Position numbers and translations under genes: made by a program. From the NCBI GenBank assembly GCA_018813085.1, contig JAHJCI010000094.1:1-10038 (forward strand): DNA of 10,038 bases, in the 5' to 3' direction. Source of the DNA: Candidatus Omnitrophota bacterium. Its GTDB lineage: Bacteria; Omnitrophota; Gorgyraeia; Gygaellales; JAHJCI01. This document shows, one piece after another, positions 1 through 5,571 of this stretch (positions are counted from its first letter, which is position 1; each line of letters starts with the position of its first letter). Below the pieces are notes generated by a model. The model did not search any database. It saw nothing but the letters and a program-made list of their open reading frames with translations, and was not told the origin of the DNA.

Positions 1-206
1 ACTCCGGCTACCGGGCCGATCAAGAATACCGGTAATATCGTAAAGGAAAGGATTTTTGCCAACTGAACAGGTGAACCGGGAGCCTGCGCATACACCAGGC
101 CAATCAAGGCCATTTGAGCAAGCCGTTCGCCAAATTGGGAAATAATCTGGCCTGACCAGAGAAAAAAGAAATTCCTGTTTTTTAAAACTCCGATAAATTT
201 AGCCAT
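1..206 (-). CDS. MFS transporter, N-terminal fragment (runs off the window)
   Basis: The reading frame opens with ATG at 204-206 and stays open to base 1, giving 68 residues. The protein starts MAKFIGVLKNRNFFFLWSGQ. It has a short basic cytoplasmic start followed by two hydrophobic stretches, about residues 10-40 and 48-68, with the sequence SQFGERL between them. A 'LKNRNFFFLWSGQ..S.FG..L' opening is typical of major facilitator superfamily exporters of the MFS_3 (EntS-like) kind, which move small molecules across the inner membrane by proton antiport. The substrate cannot be told from this fragment. The ribosome site is weak (GCAGG about 9 nt upstream). A promoter-like sequence lies roughly 90 nt upstream at 293-323. 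Most of the protein, including later diagnostic motifs, lies outside the window. Confidence 0.75.
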   Translation of the reverse strand, partial: MAKFIGVLKNRNFFFLWSGQIISQFGERLAQMALIGLVYAQAPGSPVQLAKILSFTILPVFLIGPVAG

Positions 207-292
207 GAGATAGCCTGCTTAACCTGAACAAATACAGATAGTTTGCTCTCGCCCGTAAAGACGAAAAAACTCAAGCATCTAAAATTGCTTTA

Positions 293-323
293 ATTATAAT
301 ATCAGATTTAACTATTAGTTCAA
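293..323 (-). promoter_or_regulatory. Sigma70-like promoter upstream of the MFS transporter
   Basis: On the minus strand TTGAAC (318-323) is followed by TATTAT (296-301) with a 16-nt spacer. A perfect TATAAT overlaps it at 293-298, but its 19-nt spacer is less good. A start near 286-289 would give a leader of about 80 nt before the ATG at 206. This is motif matching in AT-rich DNA, so confidence is moderate at best. Confidence 0.4.
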
Positions 324-355
324 GAAAAAAACAATAATACCATCCTTTTCATGGC

Positions 356-384
356 AAGAAATCGGTATTTCTTCTGATTTTTTT
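356..384 (+). terminator. Weak terminator-like hairpin followed by T7
   Basis: AAGAAAT (356-362), a CGGT tetraloop, and ATTTCTT (367-373) form a perfect 7-bp stem. It is followed on the plus strand by CTGA and seven T (378-384), then seven G. The stem is AT-rich, and no plus-strand gene upstream would need terminating, so function is doubtful. Confidence 0.2.
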
Positions 385-397
385 GGGGGGGATAATT

Positions 398-475
398 ATG
401 AAATGCGGTGGTATAACCTGCCGATGGCCATGCTGCGCCTTGAGCGTTTTGCTTTCTAGAGCTGTTTATCAATAG
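398..475 (+). CDS. Possible 25-residue cysteine-rich micro-ORF (doubtful)
   Basis: An ATG six bases after a run of seven G (385-391) opens a 25-codon frame ending with TAG at 473-475. The peptide begins MKCGGITCRWPCC and has cysteines at residues 3, 8, 12 and 13, then a short hydrophobic tail. The G run could act as a crude ribosome site. Against it: it is the only plus-strand candidate in the window, it is tiny, no promoter was seen for it, and a T7/G7 tract directly upstream can arise by chance. I recognise no family. It is listed so the stretch is documented, not as a confident gene. Confidence 0.12.
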   Translation: MKCGGITCRWPCCALSVLLSRAVYQ

Positions 476-580
476 CGAGGATGGTTTTAGTGTTTATGAC
501 GCCCTCTGCCTTAACTTATATGCCGTATCTATTTGGTAAAATAGCCAAGAGTGGGAGTTGAACCCACAACCGGCGATTTA

Positions 581-600
581 TCCTTCGACTTCGCTCAGGA
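581..600 (+). repeat. Left terminal inverted repeat of the tRNA-carrying insert
   Basis: TCCTTCGACTTCGCTCAGGA directly abuts the 3' half of the split tRNA. It has self-complementary ends (TCCT/AGGA) and a CGA-CT-TCG core. It matches the partner at 704-723 in inverted orientation at 15 of 20 positions; most differences are C/T or G/A changes that would keep G-U pairs in RNA. Confidence 0.6.
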
Positions 601-618
601 TTCCTCGGGAATTTTTTA

Positions 619-693
619 TGGAGCCGATGAGTGGAATTGAACCACCAACCTAAGCTTTACGAAAGCCTTGCTCTACCATTGAGCTACATCGGC
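619..693 (-). tRNA. tRNA-Thr(CGU), complete, nested inside the split tRNA
   Basis: A full cloverleaf reads from 693 to 619. It has acceptor GCCGATG/CATCGGC (seven pairs), bases TA, D-arm GCTC-AATGGTA-GAGC, anticodon arm AGGCT-TTCGTAA-AGCTT with anticodon CGT, variable bases AGGTT, T-arm GGTGG-TTCAATT-CCACT, discriminator T and an encoded CCA (619-621). The body is 72 nt. CGU reads the threonine codon ACG, and the GCCGAT start with a TTCGTAA loop resembles known bacterial tRNA-Thr(CGU). It is the only intact tRNA of this pair and so could supply the function that the outer, interrupted gene has lost. Its likely promoter is at 877-904. Confidence 0.92.
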
Positions 694-703
694 ATTCGAA
701 AAA

Positions 704-723
704 TCCCGAGCGCAGCCGAGGGG
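704..723 (-). repeat. Right terminal inverted repeat of the tRNA-carrying insert
   Basis: Read on the minus strand this is CCCCTCGGCTGCGCTCGGGA, directly abutting the 5' half of the split tRNA at 724. Its inner part (CTCGGGA followed by T5) also pairs with 604-617, so it can form either of two stems with the left side. Confidence 0.6.
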
Positions 724-876
724 CGAAACCGTTGCTCTGCCATTGAGCTATCTCGGCAATAATAGATAAATACCTCTTGGTTCATCCGGCATAAAAAAGT
801 GCGGGGCAATCCAACAGCTTAAGTTCTACGGGCAAATTCCCATAATAAAAACGTGCCTTAAGCGCTCTTTGGCAAT

Positions 877-904
877 ATCATATCAGCTTTGATGCCTATT
901 TCAA
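877..904 (-). promoter_or_regulatory. Sigma70-like promoter for the nested tRNA locus
   Basis: TTGAAA (899-904) and TATGAT (877-882) on the minus strand are each five of six matches to the consensus, with a 16-nt spacer. It lies between the maf stop codon (924) and the tRNA locus, and would start RNA near 870, about 113 nt before the 5' half of the split tRNA at 757. No other gene intervenes. Confidence 0.45.
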
Positions 905-923
905 GAGAAAACGAAGGCGCGCC

Positions 924-1502
924 TTACTTAAAGATATCGACTCCCAGCTTCTCTAATATCTTCGTAAGCTTAGATAGCGGCAGGCCAACCACATTATAGA
1001 AACAGCCTTCGATGCGTTCAATAAATATCCCTCCCGGACCCTGAATATCAAAACTGCCGGCTTTATCAAGCACTGAGACCCTCTTAAGATAACTCCTGAT
1101 TTGCTGCTCAGTCAAGCGACGCATATAAACCTTTGTCTTCCCGCAAGCGGTAAATACTTTCCCGGCGGCTACGTCAATTACCGCCAACCCCGTATAAACC
1201 CACTGCGGTTTTTTTGAAAGTATCCTCAGCGTATTGAAAGCATCCCGCTTATTTTTTGGCTTACCGATAATCTCCCCGGATGCAGTCACCAGCGTATCAG
1301 CCGCTATCACAACTGCAGCAGCAAAATGCCCGGCGACGCTCTTTGCCTTTATTAAGGCATTGGCTATAACTAAATCCCTGCAGCTACTTTTTAGTAAACG
1401 CTTCTCTCTGATATCAGGAACCGCTATTTCTACCTTAAGCCCTATTTGAGCCAGGAGTTTTTTCCTTGCCCGTGATTTAGAAGCTAAAATTATTCTACGC
1501 AT
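924..1502 (-). CDS. maf: Maf-family nucleoside triphosphate pyrophosphatase
   Basis: This 192-residue protein has the usual Maf length. Maf proteins hydrolyse non-canonical or surplus nucleoside triphosphates (dTTP/UTP or modified bases) to the monophosphate and pyrophosphate in the cytoplasm. Visible motifs are the start LASKSRARKKLL (residues 6-17; usual form LASxSPRRxxLL, here less conserved), NALIKA (48-53), the catalytic stretch AADTLVTASGEIIGKP (67-82, with D69 and K81), YTGLAVID, and SFDIQGPGG followed by EGCFYNVVGLPLS near the C-terminus. The start ATG (1500-1502) lies inside the end of the upstream flavoprotein gene, a 13-nt overlap that points to translational coupling. A perfect 12-bp palindrome, AAGGCGCGCCTT (914-925), spans the stop codon. 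The exact substrate class cannot be told by eye. Confidence 0.93.
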   Translation of the reverse strand: MRRIILASKSRARKKLLAQIGLKVEIAVPDIREKRLLKSSCRDLVIANALIKAKSVAGHFAAAVVIAADTLVTASGEIIGKPKNKRDAFNTLRILSKKPQWVYTGLAVIDVAAGKVFTACGKTKVYMRRLTEQQIRSYLKRVSVLDKAGSFDIQGPGGIFIERIEGCFYNVVGLPLSKLTKILEKLGVDIFK

Positions 1503-2746
1503 AATGCTGCTTTCTCGCCAGCAAGATAGCCGGTTGAAAAGGCCTGCTGTAAATTATATCCGCCGCTGGCAGCTGCGCCCTCGATAATCTCGCCTGCGAA
1601 ATATAAACCGCGGATAATTTTTGATTCCATTGTCCTGGGATTAATCTCTTTTGCAAAAATCCCTCCAGCAGTTACCATCGCTTCTTCGATAGGTAATGCC
1701 CGGGTAATAGTCAGGGCAAGTGCCTTTAATAAATTCTTAATAGACTGCCTCTGTTCTCGCGTAACCTGGCTTGCCGTTATTTCAGGGCTTATCCCCGATA
1801 ACTCTATTAACACGGCGCTTAACCTGCGCGGCAAGTAGCCTACCATGATTTTCTTTAATTTCGTATTTCCCTTAGCACTGAAATCGCGTAATAACCTGTT
1901 TTCAAGTTGTTTATCCGTCAATCCTGGTTTCAGGTCGATAAAAAGGCTTAACTCTTTATGCTCTTTAAGAATCCCAACGATGGTCTGACTTAAATCCAAG
2001 ACTAGAGGCCCGGATATTCCAAAATGCGTAAACATAACTTCTCCAACAGGAGACTTTATTTTCTTTTTTCCGTATCCAAAGGCAATGCTTACATTTTTTA
2101 AGGAAACTCCCTGCAGCTCTTTTATCCATTCCTCCCCTGCCTTTAAAGGAACCAGGGCGGGGGAAAGAGCAATCACGCTATGCCCCAGCTTCCTGGCAAT
2201 CAGCAGGCCGTCTCCGCTAGAGCCGGTTTTTTTATAAGAGACTCCTCCTGTAGCCAGTATCAGCTTTTTTGAGAGAATACTTGCTTTATCATCTAATTCC
2301 AAACGGAAAAAATCGCTCTCCCTTTTTACGCTCAATAACCTTTTATTGAATAATAATTCTACCTTATTATCATCAAGGCACTTCCTTAAAACATCAATAA
2401 CAGAGCAAGAGCTATCCGTAACTGGAAAAACGCGCCCCTGCCTTTCTATCTTCAGCCGCAGCCCGTTGGATTCCAGGAATTGCATTAAGTCGCAATTGGA
2501 GAAGGCAAAAAAGGCAGACCTTAGGAAATTCCCCTGCTTACCGAACTTCTCAACAAAGGCCTCAAGCGAGGCGGTATTGGTAAGATTACACCTGCCTTTT
2601 CCAGTAAGCAACATCTTGCGGCCGATGGAATTGTTTCTCTCTATTAAAATTACCTTTTTATTAAAGGCTCCTGCGCGGATGGCGGCTAGAGAGCCGGCCG
2701 GGCCTGCGCCGAGTACGGCAATATCATAAACCTGACTGGATTTCAC
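1490..2746 (-). CDS. HI0933/YhiN-family FAD-dependent flavoprotein
   Basis: This 418-residue protein belongs to the HI0933-type NAD(P)/FAD-dependent oxidoreductases, a widespread family of uncertain substrate. An FAD-binding Rossmann motif GAGPAG is at residues 13-18, with an acidic residue (E36) at the end of the second strand. It is followed by the family signature TGKGRCNLTN (48-57), the loop TGGVSYKKTGSSGDG, HFGISGPLVLDLS, and the C-terminal block TAGGIFAKEINPRTMESK then FAGEIIEGAAASGGYNLQQ, which closes the FAD site. The usual 'D.DG..GGYN' in that block is EGAAASGGYN here. The start is GTG (2744-2746), supported by AGGA eight bases upstream; a 10-bp palindrome GGAATATTCC (2748-2757) overlaps that site. 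The gene lies 36 nt after rubrerythrin and overlaps maf by 13 nt, so the three are probably one transcript. Confidence 0.93.
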   Translation of the reverse strand: MKSSQVYDIAVLGAGPAGSLAAIRAGAFNKKVILIERNNSIGRKMLLTGKGRCNLTNTASLEAFVEKFGKQGNFLRSAFFAFSNCDLMQFLESNGLRLKIERQGRVFPVTDSSCSVIDVLRKCLDDNKVELLFNKRLLSVKRESDFFRLELDDKASILSKKLILATGGVSYKKTGSSGDGLLIARKLGHSVIALSPALVPLKAGEEWIKELQGVSLKNVSIAFGYGKKKIKSPVGEVMFTHFGISGPLVLDLSQTIVGILKEHKELSLFIDLKPGLTDKQLENRLLRDFSAKGNTKLKKIMVGYLPRRLSAVLIELSGISPEITASQVTREQRQSIKNLLKALALTITRALPIEEAMVTAGGIFAKEINPRTMESKIIRGLYFAGEIIEGAAASGGYNLQQAFSTGYLAGEKAALCVE

Positions 2747-2782
2747 CGGAATATTCCTGACTAAGGGTTCTAAACTAAAAAA

Positions 2783-3298
2783 TTATTTCTGCTCGGTTAA
2801 TATTATATGGTCCGCCTCTATTTCCATTAATGCCTTAAAGAACTGCTTGATTTCTTCCTCAACTGCCGCGCTCATTGCTTGCCCGTAGAATTTTACCGCC
2901 CTTCTTTCCCTTCTATTACTCTCTTCAATGTTTGCTTGATCCGAATCAAGGGCTTTATCCAGGCCTGCTGTGGAATCCGCTTTCTCGATTTTAAGGTGCT
3001 TGCATATGGTTGAGGCGTGTTCGCGCTCAACCTTGGATAACCCCTTAAACATGCTAGAGACATAAAGATCGCTGCTTTTTTCAGAAACAGCCCTGTAGAA
3101 ATTGGTATTATCGATTTCTAAATCAAGCGCCTTCCTTAGATTTTCCTTGCTCGCTTCGGAAAGCGTCTTACTATATAGCAGTTTCCAGTCTCCTGCAAGA
3201 ACAAAGTAATTCTGGTGAGCCCCGCAAAACGGGCAACTGGCAGGCATATCTTTGCCTATATAAACCTCTGCACAGACCCGGCAACGATATACCTGCAT
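2783..3298 (-). CDS. Reverse-type rubrerythrin (N-terminal rubredoxin, C-terminal diiron domain)
   Basis: This 171-residue protein places a rubredoxin-like iron site first (C6-x2-C9 and C22-x2-C25), then a ferritin-like four-helix domain. Diiron ligand candidates are E61, the E91-x2-H94 motif, E126 or E131, and E161-x2-H164. The order is the opposite of classical rubrerythrin and matches 'reverse rubrerythrins'. Rubrerythrins reduce hydrogen peroxide to water in the cytoplasm of anaerobes, with electrons passing through the rubredoxin site. The linker at about 105-125 is acidic and looks flexible. A strong ribosome site AAAAGGAGG (3304-3312) precedes the ATG. The gene starts 44 nt downstream of tRNA-Phe with no promoter seen between, so it may be read from the tRNA promoter through a T-rich tract (3328-3342). 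Peroxidase activity is inferred from the family. Confidence 0.9.
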   Translation of the reverse strand: MQVYRCRVCAEVYIGKDMPASCPFCGAHQNYFVLAGDWKLLYSKTLSEASKENLRKALDLEIDNTNFYRAVSEKSSDLYVSSMFKGLSKVEREHASTICKHLKIEKADSTAGLDKALDSDQANIEESNRRERRAVKFYGQAMSAAVEEEIKQFFKALMEIEADHIILTEQK

Positions 3299-3342
3299 AT
3301 GCGCCTCCTTTTATAAATTTAGGTCTCCTAAAAAAAGAAAAA

Positions 3343-3414
3343 TGCCGAGGGCGAGAATCGAACTCGCCACGCCGGCCTTTTCAGGGCCGCGCTCTACCAC
3401 TGAGCTACCTCGGC
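3343..3414 (-). tRNA. tRNA-Phe(GAA)
   Basis: A complete 72-nt cloverleaf: acceptor GCCGAGG/CCTCGGC (seven pairs), D-arm GCTC-AGTGGTA-GAGC, anticodon arm CGGCC-CTGAAAA-GGCCG (five pairs, anticodon GAA), T-arm GCGAG-TTCGATT-CTCGC (five pairs), discriminator A. CCA is not encoded, so it must be added by a nucleotidyltransferase, unlike the nested tRNA-Thr, which encodes CCA. Immediately after the acceptor stem comes a T-rich tract (ATTTTTCTTTTTTT), which could act as a weak terminator. A near-consensus promoter sits just upstream at 3444-3472. Confidence 0.95.
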
Positions 3415-3443
3415 TATAAAAACTTAATATTAATTGTTGCTAT

Positions 3444-3472
3444 AATATAAACCACAAAGGGCAACCTGTCAA
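3444..3472 (-). promoter_or_regulatory. Near-consensus sigma70 promoter for tRNA-Phe
   Basis: TTGACA (3467-3472, perfect) and TATATT (3444-3449, five of six) are separated by exactly 17 nt on the minus strand. The predicted start is about 3437, giving a leader of some 23 nt before the tRNA at 3414. The promoter begins only 13 nt after the stop codon of the lipoprotein gene. Confidence 0.7.
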
Positions 3473-3484
3473 CCAAGAACTGGA

Positions 3485-3877
3485 TTATGAGGCCTGTTCT
3501 AAAATCTTCATAAAGATATCCTGCGCAAGGGCAATCTTAGGCAATCCCAGCCTGCGCGCTGAAACCTTCAGGCGGTTGGCGGTTTTGGTTATGCGGCTTA
3601 GCTTAATATTTACGTGGCTGGAATCAACTATTAATTCTAAATACCCCTGAGCTTCATCCTCGACCTCGATCGTGCCTCTTATTTTGGCCACAGTCTTTGC
3701 CGCAGTCCAAAGTGCATCGTAATCCTTATCCGTCTCCCCTTCTATAGTATCCTTGCTAACCGCATATCCCCCAAGTGCCGCAGCACTGCCGACAATTAAA
3801 GGCACGAATGGCAAACAACCGGAAGAAACAAAACTAAGCACAAATACTAATACAATTACGAGATTCTTTGATTTCAT
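3485..3877 (-). CDS. Small DUF3568-like lipoprotein
   Basis: A 130-residue protein with a lysine start, a hydrophobic stretch (residues 6-17) and S-S-G-C at 18-21, giving a likely type II signal peptide with lipidated C21. The serine at -3 is unusual for a lipobox. A short Gly/Ala-rich hydrophobic stretch follows (LIVGSAAALGGYAVS), then a soluble alpha/beta region with YDALWTAAKTVA, a pattern I associate with DUF3568-type lipoproteins: an N-terminal anchor, then a compact domain in which a mutation-tolerant 'G.i...d...G.i...v.....v.i.l' strand pattern recurs. Molecular role is unknown; it would be anchored in a cell-envelope membrane. The ribosome site AAGGAG lies eight bases before the ATG. 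The gene starts 34 nt after the SNF transporter and probably shares its transcript, but no functional link is proven. Confidence 0.7.
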   Translation of the reverse strand: MKSKNLVIVLVFVLSFVSSGCLPFVPLIVGSAAALGGYAVSKDTIEGETDKDYDALWTAAKTVAKIRGTIEVEDEAQGYLELIVDSSHVNIKLSRITKTANRLKVSARRLGLPKIALAQDIFMKILEQAS

Positions 3878-3911
3878 CGCTTTAGCTCCTTTTAATTAAT
3901 AAACCTTAGGT

Positions 3912-5432
3912 TTAAGAAGAGAGTGTCCTTTCCCCTGGCTCAATTTTCCAGGGATACATGGCAATAATAACGGCAAAGAACAAGGTATATATAAGCCAAT
4001 CCCGGCCAATCAGGACTATTGCAAGCCAGGGATAATCCCCATAAGGCGCTGAGAGCTCTTTTACCAGCGAAGAAATAAGAAGGACTATTAATACCAGCGG
4101 AGTAATAATCTTAATAGAAGCGTCCCACCACCACTTTTTTAAATTCCATGCGCTGTAATGATTAATATGCTGCCTTAATACCTTTGTTTTATAAATATAT
4201 CCCAGGATTATACACTCAAAGATCGCTGCCAGCACAAGCCCGTACTGAGTAAGAAAATGGTCCACTATATCCAGCCAGTAAAGGCCTGCCTGCGTGGCAA
4301 AAACCAGTCCTCCCAGGAAACCAAGAATCGATAAAACAGAGATTACGCTTTTTCTCGAGTAATGAAATTTATCGATGATTGCGGCTGTAAATGCCTCCAG
4401 GATAGAAATCGCCGAAGAAATCCCGGCAATAACAAGAGTGCCAAAGAATAATAAACCAAAGAGCTGGGGAAAATACGGCAGCATGCTTATTGCTTTAGGA
4501 TAAGCTACAAAAGCCAGGCCTATGGATTGACTTACCACTTCGCTAAATCCCTGGGAATTCGCATGAGCCATATATCCTAAAACAGAAAATACCCCCAAGC
4601 CGGCAAAGATAGAAAATACGCAATTGGTGATACTTATGATAAAGGAATCTTTTACGATCTGGCTTTTTCTGGGAAGGTAAGATGCGTAGGCAATCATTAT
4701 CCCAAAACCCAGGCTGAGGGTAAAAAATATCTGGCCAAAAGCATCCCTCCATACTTCGATATCCCGAAGGCGGCTGAAATCGGGTTTCAGATAAACGAAT
4801 AATCCTTCGCGGGCTCCGGGAAGGCCAAGGCTCCAGAAAACTATTATCGCGGTTATAAAGAATAAAAGAGGCATGAATATCTTGTTTGCCCTCTCAAGGC
4901 CTTTCTGAACTCCGCTAAAAACAATCCACCAGTTCAGGAACCAGACCAGAAGCAGGGAAAATATTATCGGGGTCCTTAAATCTCCCAGGCTAAAAGGGCC
5001 GTTGCTTACCATGAGGAATTCCTTGAAAAAGAACATATTGGGGTCATGGCCCCACCCAAGGCGGAAGGAAAGAAAAAAGAAACTTACGCACCAGGCAATT
5101 ATTACAGAATAGTAAAGAACAATTCCGAACATCACAAAGATAACCTGCCACCAACCAAGCCATTCCCATTTCTTAGATATGCTGGCAAAGCTCGCCGGGG
5201 CCGAACCTCTCATTTTATGGCCTAAGCCTATCTCAAGAATCATCAAGGGAATTCCTATGATAAAGAGAGCAATAAAATAGGGAATAAGAAATGCCCCTCC
5301 CCCGTTTTTATAGCAGAGGTAGGGAAAACGCCAAATATTGCCTAGCCCGATAGCAGAGCCGATAGCGGCAAACAAAAAACCGATATGAGTCTTCCAAAGA
5401 GGGCGATGATGAATAAAGTTATCTTTTTCCAT
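3912..5432 (-). CDS. Sodium-dependent transporter of the neurotransmitter:sodium symporter (SNF) family
   Basis: A 506-residue inner-membrane protein with about 11-12 hydrophobic segments and the LeuT-fold signature of transmembrane segment 1: GSAIGLGNIWRFPY at residues 25-38, then NGGGAF and GIPLMILEIGLG. By alignment with LeuT, A27, G29 and N32 correspond to residues around the sodium and substrate site (LeuT A22, G24, N27), and R35 to the extracellular-gate arginine. LeuT N21 is replaced by S26. Bacterial members usually import amino acids with sodium; the substrate here cannot be read from sequence. The ATG at 5432 has no good ribosome site (only AAAGG about 13 nt away) but fits the family's N-terminal length. 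A strong promoter (5543-5571) and a 5' hairpin (5485-5532) precede it, suggesting its own transcription unit with the downstream lipoprotein. Confidence 0.93.
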   Translation of the reverse strand: MEKDNFIHHRPLWKTHIGFLFAAIGSAIGLGNIWRFPYLCYKNGGGAFLIPYFIALFIIGIPLMILEIGLGHKMRGSAPASFASISKKWEWLGWWQVIFVMFGIVLYYSVIIAWCVSFFFLSFRLGWGHDPNMFFFKEFLMVSNGPFSLGDLRTPIIFSLLLVWFLNWWIVFSGVQKGLERANKIFMPLLFFITAIIVFWSLGLPGAREGLFVYLKPDFSRLRDIEVWRDAFGQIFFTLSLGFGIMIAYASYLPRKSQIVKDSFIISITNCVFSIFAGLGVFSVLGYMAHANSQGFSEVVSQSIGLAFVAYPKAISMLPYFPQLFGLLFFGTLVIAGISSAISILEAFTAAIIDKFHYSRKSVISVLSILGFLGGLVFATQAGLYWLDIVDHFLTQYGLVLAAIFECIILGYIYKTKVLRQHINHYSAWNLKKWWWDASIKIITPLVLIVLLISSLVKELSAPYGDYPWLAIVLIGRDWLIYTLFFAVIIAMYPWKIEPGERTLSS

Positions 5433-5484
5433 ATTTTATTGAAGCCTTTAAAGAAACGCGCGAAATCTATATAAGAGAACTCTG

Positions 5485-5532
5485 ATTAAGAGATTTCTGC
5501 ATTTTTATATACTTATTCAGAAATCTCTTAAT
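5485..5532 (-). promoter_or_regulatory. Perfect 15-bp inverted repeat at the 5' end of the SNF transporter transcript
   Basis: ATTAAGAGATTTCTG (5485-5499) and its exact reverse complement (5518-5532) flank an 18-nt AT-rich loop. With the promoter at 5543-5571 the transcript would start near 5536, so the stem sits almost exactly at the RNA 5' end, some 50 nt before the ATG. It could protect the mRNA end, control translation, or act as a DNA operator. On the minus strand no T run follows it, so it is not a terminator there. Confidence 0.5.
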
Positions 5533-5542
5533 AATTTTTTAA

Positions 5543-5571
5543 ATTATACCTTAAAATCTATATTTTGTAAA
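5543..5571 (-). promoter_or_regulatory. Strong sigma70-like promoter for the SNF transporter and lipoprotein
   Basis: TTTACA (5566-5571, five of six) and TATAAT (5543-5548, perfect) lie 17 nt apart on the minus strand. The -35 box touches the end of the upstream hairpin at 5571-5624. The expected start near 5536 gives a leader of about 104 nt. Confidence 0.65.

Larger units (their letters stand above)
207..542. other. 336-bp intergenic stretch without a convincing gene
   Basis: This AT-rich stretch separates the split tRNA locus from the MFS transporter. It holds a promoter-like sequence for the transporter (293-323), a small hairpin followed by T7 and G7 runs (356-391), and one very short cysteine-rich open frame on the plus strand (398-475). 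The roughly 80-nt leader of the transporter contains two weak short hairpins, AAGCA/TGCTT at about 274-291 and TCGTC/GGCGA at about 249-264. I could not match either to a known riboswitch class. I see no tRNA, no longer open frame and no clear repeat family here. Confidence 0.5.
581..723 (-). mobile_element. 143-bp inverted-repeat-bounded segment carrying a complete tRNA-Thr
   Basis: The segment that interrupts the outer tRNA begins and ends exactly with a 20-bp imperfect inverted repeat: TCCTTCGACTTCGCTCAGGA at 581-600, and CCCCTCGGCTGCGCTCGGGA read on the minus strand at 723-704, identical at 15 of 20 positions. A second, inner inverted repeat (CTCGGGAATTTTTT at 604-617 against 699-710, one-base gap) brackets the inner tRNA. 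There is no transposase or integrase frame and no obvious target-site duplication. The end sequence looks like the dispersed palindromic (REP-like) repeats of many environmental genomes. Insertion without a duplication next to a palindromic end would fit mobilisation in trans by a REP-associated (IS200/IS605-type) transposase, but that is inference. The alternative is a rearrangement between neighbouring tRNA genes. Confidence 0.4.
543..757 (-). pseudogene. tRNA-Thr-type gene split in its anticodon loop by a 143-bp insertion
   Basis: Two halves of one tRNA lie 143 bp apart on the minus strand. The 5' half (757 to 724) contains acceptor GCCGAGA, D-arm GCTC/GAGC, anticodon-stem ACGGT and loop bases TTCG. 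The 3' half (580 to 543) supplies TAA, ATCGC, the variable bases CGGTT, T-arm GTGGG-TTCAACT-CCCAC, acceptor TCTTGGC and a T discriminator. The acceptor halves pair over all seven positions (one G-U). The joined body is 34+38 = 72 nt, the same length as the intact inner tRNA-Thr, with the same loop TTCGTAA (anticodon CGT). The insertion falls between anticodon positions 35 and 36. The rebuilt anticodon stem has an A-C mismatch at 27-43 and a G-U at 30-40, suggesting some decay. No CCA is encoded. Without splicing this gene should be dead. Identification as threonine rests on the loop and on similarity to the inner tRNA (54 of 72 positions by hand count). Confidence 0.75.

Noticed and set aside
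543..757. Group I or group II self-splicing intron in a tRNA
   Set aside because: The insert is only 143 bp, most of it an intact tRNA, so there is no room for a catalytic intron core. The ends are inverted repeats, not intron boundary sequences.
914..925. Palindrome AAGGCGCGCCTT at the maf stop codon as a terminator
   Set aside because: It has no loop, and only a short broken T run (CGTTTTC) follows it on the minus strand. It may be chance.
1234..1449. Plus-strand open frames inside maf and other genes
   Set aside because: They lie opposite well-recognised genes, have no ribosome site or family resemblance, and are expected shadows.
2748..2757. Palindrome GGAATATTCC as an operator before the flavoprotein gene
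   Set aside because: It overlaps the ribosome site inside a likely operon, no promoter is near, and a single 10-bp palindrome is weak evidence.
5485..5540. Plus-strand terminator (stem followed by AATTTTTT)
   Set aside because: There is no plus-strand gene to terminate. The position directly after a minus-strand promoter makes a 5' leader stem more likely.
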